Below are positions 1-10,615 of a stretch of DNA of 64,000 bases, piece by piece. The stretch is from Grammothele lineata (lineage: Eukaryota; Basidiomycota; Agaricomycetes; Polyporales; Polyporaceae), in contig NDFF03000029.1 of assembly GCA_002150815.3 (NCBI GenBank), positions 124,001 to 188,000 on the forward strand, read 5' to 3'. Each line of letters begins with the position of its first letter. The first letter of the stretch is position 1. A model generated the notes under the pieces. It had not been told where the DNA came from and did not search any database. It was given only the letters and a program-made list of their open reading frames with translations. The position numbers and the translations under genes are program-made.

Positions 1-2138
1 CCGACCTGTCCCACCGCGGGAACGGCGTACTTTTCGATGACTTTCTTGACAAGCTCAACCTCGGGCGCCTCCACGTCGATGACTCGGCGTTCGCGCTCCA
101 GCAGCCCCTTGAACTCGGGAGGGAGGATATCGCGCTCGAAGTCGAATGACGGCGAGTCCTGGAGCGCTCGGGTGACGGCCTCGGAGAACTTCGCAGGGTG
201 GGCGGTCGACAGAACGATCTGCTTGACGGTTGCGGCACTGGCGTGGCAGGCGGGTCAGCACTGTGAGGAAACACGATTCGGAAAGGCGCACTTTAGTGGG
301 GCGACTACTCGCGCGGCGCAAAGCCCGACAGCGGTGTGCGGGTCCGCGATGTAGTGCGTCTCGGACTCGAAGTAGTATTTGATAGTTTCAAGCGTCTGGC
401 CGGCAGCTCATTAGCTCCTACAATATCCATGCAGCAAATTTGGCAGATTTTACCTGCTCGTCCGACACACGTTCCGCAAAGAAATCTCTCCTCGCGAGCT
501 CGAGCGCCGCCACAGGGACCTCTACGCGCCCGTCCTGCTTCACCTTACCCATCCAGTCTGCAATGGTCGCGCTCGCAGTGCGCAAGCGAGCTGCAGCGTC
601 GGTGCCCTCGGCCGACTCAAACGCAAGGTACCAAAGCAGCCTCTCAAAGTTGCTCGAGACGAGGATGTCCATCGCGGGGCTCAGCGTCTCCTTCACGCCA
701 CCCGCCGCCGTCTGTTTCCCATCCGACGCCCCCGCAGCGGGCGCGGTCGGCGCGATCGACGCCGGGGTGGCCGCGCCCGACGGGGGCGGGGACGAGTCGA
801 CCTTCTCGTACGCGCCGGAGCGCCAGAAACGGGCAAGGATGTCGTTCGCGTTCGTCGCGACGCCGAGGCGGCCCATGTGCAGCCCCATACGCTTGGCGTA
901 GTAGCCCGCGAGGATGTCGCCGAAGTTGCCGGTGGGGACGACGTACTGGATCTCGAACGCGGCGGACTCGGGCAGCTGGCGGCGGAGGTGGAAGTAGGAG
1001 AGGAAGTAATAAACCGTTTGCGCGAGGATGCGCGCCCAGTTGATGGAGTTGACGGCGCCGAGGCGATGTGTGGCGTTGAAGTCTCGGTCGGCGAAGAGAG
1101 ATTTGACAATGTCCTGATAAGTTGCTTTAGAGTGAGACGGTGGCTGGCGGATAGAAGGCGCCGCATACCTGGCAGTCATCGAACGTGCCGTGTACGGCAA
1201 GGTTGTGGACGTTCGGGTCCGTGACTGTTGTCATCTGCGCCTCCTGTATGGGCGAAACACGACCCTTCGGGTGCAGGATGAAGATGGAAACGTTGGCCTT
1301 GTTGCGAAGTCCGTAAATGGCGGCACTAGGAACAAGTCAGTAAATGTCGAAAATAACTAGGATATTATGCCGCCTCCGTTCACTTGGCTCACTGCACCGA
1401 GGTTCCTGGTTCCTGCACAATTCTCATGACGTCGACCGCCGTCATATTATGTCACTGGTCATCGTCCACGCGGAGAAACAAGCACGGAACAAAATCGCTA
1501 ACAGCCCAACAACCCTCCCCATGGTACTATTTTCCTCGCGCGCACGGGGCGGCGGCCATGACGCGGGATAGAGAGAACGTGGAACGACGAGGTACGTCAT
1601 GTATAACGGGGGGCTCACCTTCCGGTATCTCCGCTAGTTGCACCTACGACCGTCAGCTTCTCCGGCTTCTCGTCTGATGATTTACGCGCATTTCTCCTTT
1701 TGAGGAAGAACTCGAAGAGGTTGCCAAGCAACTGCAGGGCAACGTCCTTGAACGCAAAGGTAGGCCCGTGGAAGAGCTCAAGGATGTAAGTGGTCTCCGT
1801 GAGCTTCTTGAGCGGTGTGATGTCAGGGTGGCGGAAGGTGCTGTAAGACTTCTCGACGAGCGCACGGAGCTCATCCCTGGAGATTTCTTCGGGAGAGATG
1901 TACAGAGACAAGACCTCTACGGAGAGGTCAACGAAGGAGTAGCTCTTCCATTCCGTCTGCCAGTTTGGGGGGAGAGAAGGAATGCGCTCCGGAATGTAGA
2001 GGCCGCCGTCTGGCGCGAGACCGGTGAGGACGGTCTGGAGGTGCGGCGTTCAGAAAGGGGGAGGAATCCTGGGAGGAAATGAATGACCTCTTCGAACGAC
2101 AGAAACTGGTCCCCGCCGCGGGTGGAGAAGTACTTCAT
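1..2138 (-). CDS. THR4: Threonine synthase, 3' end cut by the window edge
   Basis: Threonine synthase converts O-phosphohomoserine to threonine with pyridoxal phosphate, the last step of threonine synthesis in the cytosol. The start at 2138 gives MKYFSTRGGDQFLSFEE, the conserved fungal N-terminus. An intron follows, then VLTGLAPDGGLYIPE. The PLP-lysine region reads LFHGPTFAFKDVALQ and the phosphate-binding segment VVGATSGDTG. Later exons give the conserved stretches AAIYGLRNKANVSIFILHP, RLGAVNSINWARILAQ and VVPTGNFGDILAGYYAKRMG. At least five introns are visible. Reading continues to base 1 with KYAVPAVGQVG, so only a few C-terminal residues should be missing. A Pro/Ala-rich insertion (about 100 bases around 730-800) lies between the FWRSG segment and the LSPAMDILVSSNFERLL segment. 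It faces away from the F-box/WD40 gene. Confidence 0.95.
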
Positions 2139-3099
2139 CGTGAGGATGTGAGTGAAGCAGAGATGGAAGTATGCAAGATGCTTGCCCTCGACTTTGCTTT
2201 GACTCGACGGGTAGCAATTCTCAGCCACCGCTGCCCACGTGCGTACAGTAACGCCACAAATATATACGCGACGCGACACTAACAATCAAGCGCCCGTTGG
2301 TGTAGTCCTTTATTACACCGCGCTCCTCTGGCCTAGTGTGTAAAGTCGTCTGGCCTACACGACATTTGCATGCGTTCAGAGAAGCACCACCGCCTCTCAG
2401 AATATAAGGTAATAGAACCTCCCTGCACTGCATGAGGTTTTGGCGAAGTAGACACGCGATGCAGCTGTGAGGCGCATGTCGAGCGACCTATTTAGCGCTC
2501 CCGGAACACAGATTATCGTCATGTATCTCTCACCTCAGGATAGCAGAATCACAGCGGCTGTGGATGCCGCATCCACACTCACTCAACGTACTCAACACCA
2601 ACGCGTAAAAGAATCGTCTTCTCCATGAAGCCCCAAGGGCCAGGGGAGGAGCTCGAATCGTGGCGGGCGTTTGGTCATGGTGGGGTGTTGAGCGCTAGCT
2701 GGTGTCATCGCATACCAACTTCGGCCGAGTTCAACTCCTTGTCGTCCTTCTTCCCCAACGTCCACCCCTCCCTCACGACCCTGCCTTTCTAACCTCCTCC
2801 CGCCTCATCTCACCATCCGGTCGTCGTGTCTTGCTCTCTGGTCATCTTCGCCACTTGTGTCTCTCGGGCTGGCCTTGGGAATCTGAACAAAGCCTAGTCA
2901 TTCTCTCGAGGTGCCTCTCGAAGCGATTGACGTATCTGGCATTGTCTCATAGGCCATTCGATTCTTTCCATCTCGTCTTTCGGCTATACTTTCGGTGGTT
3001 TGTGATATAGCGCTTCTCTCAGAGCGTTCTGAACCCCGCCACATCTTCGGAAGTTCGAAGCTCAGCACAAGACCTGAATCTCCTCCATACGTCCGACTC
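2139..3099. promoter_or_regulatory. Shared upstream region of two divergent genes
   Basis: This 961-bp gap separates the start codons of threonine synthase (minus) and the F-box/WD40 gene (plus), so it should hold both promoters and 5' UTRs. Pyrimidine-rich runs around 2740-2850 are typical of basidiomycete 5' UTRs. I see no convincing TATA box or coding exon. Confidence 0.5.
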
Positions 3100-5478
3100 A
3101 TGGCCTCCGTCACCGCCCACGTCTCCTTCCCGACCTATAATGACCACGTTGACGAAGATGACGCTGCATACGAACACGAGGAGCCGCAGTCACCGCCGCA
3201 TTTCAGCCACCTGCTCTCGTCCGTCCTCGGCTCCCCTTTCTTGACTACCTCAGACCTTCCCTCCTTCGACACCGACACCTCATATGCCCCTAGCGTCCCG
3301 ATGGGTGACATCGAAATAGACGATGACGCAGCCAACAGCGCGGAAATGGAGGACGTCGACGGCGCGTTCGCCTCCGTGCCCCGCGCGCTGACCGTGACGC
3401 GCCCCACCTCGCCCACCCCGAGCTTCCGCACGGAGACGTTCTCCATCGTGAACTGGAACCCCGAGGTTTACAACATGGTTCTCCCGCCCGGCCTCGACGA
3501 TGCGTCACGTTGCTCGATGGCCTTCCTCCAGTCCGGCCGGCGCACCATTTCCGGGTACCCCAGCAGCCACTGGCGCACCTCCCGCACCCCTGCACCCTCA
3601 CCCATCAAGGCCTCGAGGAGTCTGACGATAGGCATGGGGATACTGCCGAAGATATGGGATGCACTGCGGGACGGCTCCCCAGGGAAGAAGTGTCGAAGGC
3701 GTCCCGGCATTCCCTCCTGGCGCGACGATGGGTTGGAGTTCGACTACCACTCGGATGGCTCCATCGATTACTCGTCCATGGCCCCGCTTGATGGAGAGGA
3801 AGGAGAGCTGATTGACGACGAGGCATGTTTCATTGACGTTCGGGCAATCACCGGCATGGACATCGTGTCCCACCTTCCCCTCGAACTTGCGCTCTATCTC
3901 CTCGCCTTCTTAGACCTTCCATCTATCCTGTCATGCCTGCGCGTTTCACGGTATGTTCTCGGCATGTTTCTCGTGGTTGCTCTTCTTAAATTCTTCCCAG
4001 GAATTGGAACCATCTCGCACTCGACAACTCAATATGGCGCATGTTGTTCTCTCTGAAAGGAGGCGATGGGTGGCGCGTTGATCTCCGTAGAGCCCGCCAC
4101 AACAAGTCATTATCCTCATTCCGCATACCCCTATCCCCGCTAGAGATCAACTGGTACGACCTCTATCGGGATCGACAAGAACTGGACCGTCGGTGGTGGA
4201 ACTATCCGGGTTCCGGTTTGACTGCAGACTTGAGCGACGACGCAATAGGGGAGAAAGAGGTCCAGAAAGTGTGGGAGCCCAAGGTCATGCGGATCAGCGG
4301 GCATGGGGATAGGTACGTAACTACCAACTTATCTTCCTCCCTCAATGGCTCACGCCGGTGGTGTTCAGTGTGTACTGCCTCGAGTTCGACTCATCGCGAA
4401 TCATCACCGGCTCGCGCGACCGCACCGTCAAAGTCTGGAGCCTCAAGACCGGCCGTTGCCTCGCCACCTTCGCGGGGCACCGCGGGAGCGTGCTCTGCCT
4501 CAAGTTCGACCTCGACTGGGACATCCTCGACGGCGACGCCCAGAACGTCGACCCGTACGCGCCCCGCAGAGGCACGATGGTCACCGGCTCGAGCGACTGC
4601 ACGATCCGCGTGTGGGACATCTACGCGCAGTACGTGCGCGGGGAGGAGGAGCCGCGGGTCTGGGCGGAGGTCAAGGCGATCATACACGCGCACGGGGGCG
4701 GGGTGCTGGATCTGAGGATGGACGACAGGTGGATCGTGAGCTGGTACGTGCGCTTTGTTGGGGGGGGGGGTTGTATGGACTGAAGAGAAGCTCGGATTGT
4801 AGCTCGAAGGACGCGCTGATCCGCGTGTGGGACCGGCAGACGCTCGCGCTGCGCTGCACGTTCAGTGGACATGATGGTCCTGTGAACGCGGTGGGGCTGC
4901 AGGGGAACAGGGTGGTGAGCGCGAGCGGGGACGGGAGGATGATCTTGTGGGACGTGCTGAAGGGGGAGCGGATCCGCACGTTCGAGGGGCACGACAGGGG
5001 TCTTGCCTGCATCGAGTTCAAGGTACGCCCTGCATTCTACTTCTTCTTAGCCTTGTCTCATTCGTTTTCTGCGCTCAGGAGGACCTGATTGTCTCGGGGT
5101 CGAACGACTGCAAGATCAAGGTGTGGGACGCGCACACGGGGACGTGCATCCGCACTCTGCACGGGCACGACTACCTCGTCCGCGCGCTCTCCTTCGACCC
5201 TCAAAGCGGGCGGCTTGTCAGCGGGAGCTACGACAAGACTGTCAAGGTGTGGGACCTGCATACAGGGAGACTCGTGCGCGAGTTCCGGGGCTGCCACGGG
5301 AGCCACATATTTGACGTCAGGTTCGACCACTGTCGGATCGTGAGGTGCGTTTGTTTTTCGCTCGATCTGAACGGGACGGACGCTGACGAGATCGCATTGG
5401 TTCTGCAGCACGTCCCACGACAGGAAGATCGTGGTGCTCGACTTCTCGGAAGGTCTGGATACGGCGCTTTTCGTCTAA
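3100..5478 (+). CDS. F-box and WD40-repeat protein (SCF substrate receptor)
   Basis: The protein is about 700 residues. The first exon holds an acidic, Ser/Pro-rich leader of about 260 residues and then an F-box beginning LPLELALYLLAFLDLPSILS. The F-box continues across an intron into RNWNHLALDNSIWRMLF. Seven WD40 repeats follow, with repeated units such as SGSRDRTVKVW, SGSNDCKIKVWD and SGSYDKTVKVWD, most ending in GH dipeptides. The last blade is in the short final exon (SHDRKIVVLDF). Five introns are visible; the one near 4743-4800 carries a run of G. The layout is that of Cdc4/Met30/beta-TrCP-type receptors, which bind Skp1 through the F-box and phosphorylated substrates through the propeller. 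Which orthologue it is cannot be told by eye. Confidence 0.92.
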
Positions 5479-6852
5479 GTTTGCGCGCAGCGCGAGAAGC
5501 CTGCGTCGGACCCGCCGGACGTTGGATTCTGCAGCCCAGCGCTCAAAGCCTTGGGGAGAACGAAGTTCGCTCCGGCCACCCGTTCTGCCTTCTATCCTAG
5601 ACGCCGCTCTAATGGACCTGTCATTACGCTCATTGTGCGGCCCCGCCACCCTCCTTTGTCCATCATTCCAACTTCCCCTTTCTTCGCTGTCATTCTACTC
5701 TGTACATAGCTTTCCGCCCTGCATCCACGCATTTACCCCTCTCGTACTATTTGAGGATCGTGATTTTGATTACCGCATGTTGATACCCCCGCATTCATTC
5801 GCATCTCGACCCGGACCCCCCACCCTCACGCGTCCTATCAGCATCTCTTCGGATCTTATTTATCTATGTGGGCCGCTGGCCTGCGCCTAGTTAGGACTGT
5901 GTTGTCTGTAGTCGACCCGGCCTCTCTGTGTACGTCGCTCTGCCCATCTTGTACTATCACTGGAATACCGACTGGATTCTCCTTGTCTCTGTGATCCGTC
6001 GAACCCGACATATACATACCCAGTATTGAGAACCGTTTCGGTCGTAACCTGAGAATTGCATGTTTTTCCATGAGGGTTTGTGAAGAGAGCTGGCGGATAA
6101 AACGTGCAGCCGGGCAGCACGGTCGTGATTCGTTGAGCAAGATCCGGATTCGTCAGAGGATCCCAGCGTCGAACTTGTCTATCCACTGCGCTTCCGACTT
6201 CGCTTAGCTGACGTTCGCTCAGCGCTGCCGCCACAAATGCCGTAAGACGCTCTGCGCGATGAGGAACTGGTGCGTCTTCTCGAAAGATGATCACGCCGTC
6301 GTCGCCTTCTCTCGCGTCGTGGAGGATTTTCTGTCGTCTGTCACTCCAGCGCTCCCCTCTCGTTCTATGGACCTCATTCCGAGTAAGTTCAAAGGAGACA
6401 CTCGTCGAAGGCTGGTGCAAGGCTCGCTGCAGGAACCGCTAGTCTCGCGGTGGATGACAGGCGGTGCGAGACCGCCGGAGCTCGGGGGCAGTCAGGGGAT
6501 CACATGGGCTGTGGGGGACTCGGAGGAGAGGGTGCGTGCGACGACTCCCAGCGTCATTTCGCAAACCGAAAATCGTGTTCCGCCGCGCACCGCGCCGCCG
6601 CCCCTCTGACCGTGTCCGTGCTCAGATCGGGATCCGGCGCAGAAGCTACCGCAAGCCATGCTCGCCCTAGCTATAAGTACCCCACACGCGTCGTGGCCGT
6701 CTTGATTCCCTTCCTCCTCCTACTGCCTCTCTGTCTGAGTCCCTTTGGCGCGCCGAGTGTGCTTTCCTGCGTTGTATCTCACTAGAGGAGAAGAGTAGAC
6801 GTCCCAAGAGCCCCCACAACCCGCCCTACTTCCAGACAAACACCACGCGAGC
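5479..6852. other. Intergenic: 3' UTR of the WD40 gene and ligase 1 promoter
   Basis: No gene is supported here. Minus-strand open frames between 5856 and 6420 have no recognisable motif and no convincing start. The right-hand 200 bp should be the promoter of ligase 1. Confidence 0.5.
6671..6679 (+). promoter_or_regulatory. TATA-like box upstream of ligase 1
   Basis: The motif CTATAAGTA lies about 174 bp upstream of the ligase 1 start codon. Pyrimidine-rich sequence follows, consistent with a transcription start between 6700 and 6780. Confidence 0.5.
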
Positions 6853-9515
6853 ATGTCCGAAATCCACGCCGACGGCGGCCCGATCCCCCACATCCCGGAC
6901 GACCTCACCATCCCCCAGTTCATCCTCGACACGCATCACTACGCGCGCCCCACGCTCAGGAAGATCCAGCCGTGGCTCGTCGAGGAGCTCACCGGGCGCG
7001 AGATCGGTTCGGACGAGGTGCGTGCCCTCCGCTCGTATCGACGGAAGAGGAGGGGAGGATGCTGAGCGCGAGGGCTGGGTCACTGTGGGGTGTAGCTTCG
7101 CGCGCGGACGCACGGGCTCGCGAACGCGCTCAAGCTGCGCTGGGATATCGGTGCGCCATCTGCGTTCTCGTGCTCTTCCTCACTATTTTCCTGACGCGCG
7201 CGCACTCGACTACGCAGGCGAGGATGATGTCGGTATGTGCGCCCCCTTCTCCCCGCGGTGCCCTCGGGTCGCTCACACACGCCTCCCACTTCTCGCTTTC
7301 GCTCGATACGTGTAGTGTGTATATTTGGCCCTAATCACATCGGTGCGTATTTTCGTGTCCGCCGCTCCTCCTGCACCGTGATATGCGGCGGGACGCGCGC
7401 GCCACGGAAGTTCCGGAGCTAACCACAGCCGCCTGCAGACTATCCCGTCGCGATCTGGTGCGCATCTCGAGCTTCGCGCCGTCTTTCTCCTGCATCTCCT
7501 TCGCGAGGATCCGACGACTGATCCGTGTTGTGGTCGCGCACATACAGGGCCGTACATAGATTAGGCGGCATCGTCACGTACGTCCGCCCCCTACTACTTC
7601 AATACCATAATCATTCATCTATGTTCACAACTCTACTCCCCCACGTACAGAGGCGCGAACCCCTCCTACACAGCAGAAGAGCTCGAGTACCAGCTCACCG
7701 CGACCAAAGCGCGCGTGCTAATCACACACCCAGGCTCGCTGCCCGTCGCGCTCACCGCCGCACGCGCAGCGGGCGTGCCCCCCGAACGCGTCGTCGTGCT
7801 CGACCCCGTGCCAGGGGCGCCGAACACCCCCGTGCAGGTGCTCATCGACGAGGGTAACGCACAAAAGACGGTGTTTGTGGAGAGGAGACTCGCGCCCGGG
7901 GAGGGGAAGAAGAAGCTCGCGTTTTTGAGCTTTAGTAGTGGGACGACGGGACGGCCGAAGGTGCGTGCGCCGCCACTATCCTTATTGCTCTGTTACGTGT
8001 CTCGAGATGACAGTGCGAACTGACTGGTTCGTTCATCGACAGGCCGTCATGATCCCCCACTTTTCCGTGCTGGCGAACGTCATACAGATGGCGCACTATA
8101 CGCGCGCGAAGGACGAGACGCGGCCTTTAGAGATGCAGCGGTACAAGCCGGGCAGTAAATGCCTTGGTCGTGAGTGTCTAGATTCTTAAACGAGAACAGT
8201 TCAGTGCTAATACGTGCAGTCCTTCAGTTCTTCCATTCTACCGTGAGTTTCCTGTGTGCCTTTGGGAAGACCGTGAGATGAACGCGGATCGCAGATATCT
8301 ACGGCTTGGTTGTCGTGCTCCATTTCAACCTCTGGATTGGGGTGAGTCTACGGATAATTCGTTGTACGGGTATAAACTGACCGACCGGGTATAGACCACC
8401 GTCGTGGTCGTCCAGAAGTTCAACTTCGAGCAGATGCTCGACAGCATTCAACGCTACCGCATCACGCACCTCTGGTCCGTTTTCCCCATGTCTCTCTCTT
8501 GCCACCGCTTACCTTCGGGGTATACCCAGCCTCGTACCTCCAATGGTTGTCCTCCTCTGCAAACACCCCGCCGTAAAGAAATACGACCTCAGCTCCGTAC
8601 AACAGCTCATGTCCGGGGCAGCCCCGCTCTCAGGCGAGCTCACCCAACAGCTCGTGCAGCTCATGCCGCAGTGCTGGATCGGCCAGGCGTACGGGATGAC
8701 CGAGACCTGCACCGCCGTCACCTTCCCGCAGCTCGACCGCCCCGTCGGCTCGCTCGGGTCCGGGGGCGTGCTGCTGAGCGGGTGCATAGCGAGGGTGGTG
8801 CGCCCCGATGGGAGCGTCGTGCCTCAGGGGGAGTCGGGGGAGCTGGTGGTGTATAGCCCGAGTAGCGCGATTGGGTACTTGAATAACCCCGAGGCGTACG
8901 TCCCTCCCCTCCCCTTCTCCCATTCGCATCTTCGCCGTACATGCAAGGCTGACACGCGCATTGGGACACAGGACGGCAGAGACCTTCCTCGACGGGTGGG
9001 TGCGCACAGGCGACGAAGTCTACTTCAACGACCGCAAGGAGATCTTCATCGTCGACCGGATCAAGGAGCTCATCAAGGTGCGCGGGTTCCAGGTGCCGCC
9101 CGCGGAGCTCGAGGGGCACCTGCTCGCGCACGCGGACGTCGGCGACGTGTGCGTCGTCGGGGTGCCGGACGAGTTCAGCGGGGAGCTTCCCCTTGCGTTC
9201 GTGCAGCCCAGCGGGGCCGCGCTCGAGCGGATCGGGAGGGGAGGGAAGGGGGAGGAGGGGAAGGTTAGGGCGGCGATCATGAAGGTTTGTCTTTCTCGTC
9301 CTCTTGTCTATAGCCCACGAGATGCGCTGACCGACGTTGTGGAACAGCACGTCGCGGACCACAAAGTCAAGTACAAGCACCTGTGCGGCGTCGAGTTCGT
9401 CGACGCGATCCCGAAGAACCCGAGCGGGAAGCTGCTCCGCCGGTTCCTGCGCGACCGCGCGAAGGAGCTCCGCGCGAGCGGGCAGCTCGCCACGCCGATC
9501 CGTTCGAAGCTCTAA
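6853..9515 (+). CDS. Ligase 1: acyl-CoA/4-coumarate-CoA ligase-like enzyme, peroxisomal signal SKL
   Basis: An adenylate-forming enzyme that should activate a carboxylic acid with ATP and join it to CoA. It is split by roughly a dozen short introns. The N-terminal exon ends its first block with IPHIPDDLTIPQFILD. Later exons give CIFGPNHI and AVHRLGGIV, then the P-loop motif SFSSGTTGRPK and LPFYHIYGLVVVLHF. Then come GQAYGMTETC, the hinge block GWVRTGDE with IVDRIKELIKVRGFQVPPAELE, and the catalytic-lysine end NPSGKLLRRFL. The last three residues are SKL, the canonical PTS1 signal. Ligase 2 follows 1.1 kb downstream in the same direction. The substrate (phenylpropanoid or fatty acid) cannot be assigned from sequence. 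Confidence 0.93.
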
Positions 9516-10615
9516 GCCTGCTGGCGGGTTGGGCGGGTATATACACAGGAGATTTACTCTGGAGGGTGGGTGTACTACGCTGCACGGAGGCACTGTATTA
9601 GAGTCGGCGACATCCATACACGCGCGTGCCGTTCCGCTCCTTGTTGTGTACGGGATAGCAACAACATCCGCTCAGATTGGCCTCGTCCGTGCTCAGGAGT
9701 TCGATCGCGTCACAAGGATTGTCTTAAGGGGTTCAATATGTCATGTGCGCTTGCCCCGATCGCCCCGCGTGCGGGGAAAGTGGCTAGCGCGTGTGGGGTA
9801 GCATGAAATGTTCCTGGTTTCTTGACATTCCTCCGCGGGTGTCCGAGAGCCCAAGGCACGCCGGATGAGTATGGACTCTCAACAGGGTCTGGATGTAGGT
9901 TCCATCGTCGAGCGTTGGTTTGAGGTTCGCCTTCTCGCCTTCCCCGAGCCTGCTCCCCTCCGGTTTGCGTTCTGATCGGACCGACTTGGCGTTGTTCGAG
10001 GACGGATTTAGATGACAAGATGCCTATGTACGACTTACTCACCTTCATGACATTCGCATCTCCGCCGCCTCATCCCGGCGTCGGGGACCTGAGATGGCCG
10101 GTATGGTCCGTTGAAGACTGCTGCTGGCTGCGAAAGGGTGGAAGAACGTTGAGACGCTGATCCGACGACTGGAGGAGGATGCTCGTCTTTCGGGAGCTTG
10201 GGGCGCGGCGTGTGTGGTCAGGAGGCCCACAGAGGCGGCCGGCGAGCATAGCATCATGTACAAGGACAAGCCGACGCGTACGACGAGCTGGGGCATGGAG
10301 AGCATTTAAGACCGACACGTCCCGGACGCGCACAGCGACCGCCCGCCCTTGCCAACTAACCTCGTCCTTCGCGTCGCCGGCCGGCCCTGCTGAGTCCTCG
10401 CCGCACTGCGTAACCGACAAGGTTCCCATCGCCGCTGACCTCTCTCTGGCATCTTCTCGTGCGACTGTTGGCTCCCGGCTACTTAGCCCAACCCCGACCC
10501 CCCGTGTCCTCAGCCCCCTTCGACCCTGCCAGCGCGACGTTCGGAGAGCCCACCGAGTGCTGTCATAGTCCCGCCCACCACCAAGTCCCCTACACAGAGC
10601 TTCAGGCTTCAAGGA
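9516..10615. other. Intergenic between ligases 1 and 2
   Basis: This holds the 3' UTR of ligase 1 and the promoter of ligase 2. A minus-strand open frame (10070-10714) has no recognisable motif and overlaps the start of ligase 2, so I treat it as non-coding. Confidence 0.5.

Noticed and set aside
5887..6420. 177-codon minus-strand open frame downstream of the WD40 gene
   Set aside because: It has no ATG at its start and no family motif. It probably reflects chance in GC-rich 3' flanking DNA.
8718..9617. A 299-codon minus-strand open frame
   Set aside because: It is antisense to ligase 1 exons with strong family motifs on the plus strand.
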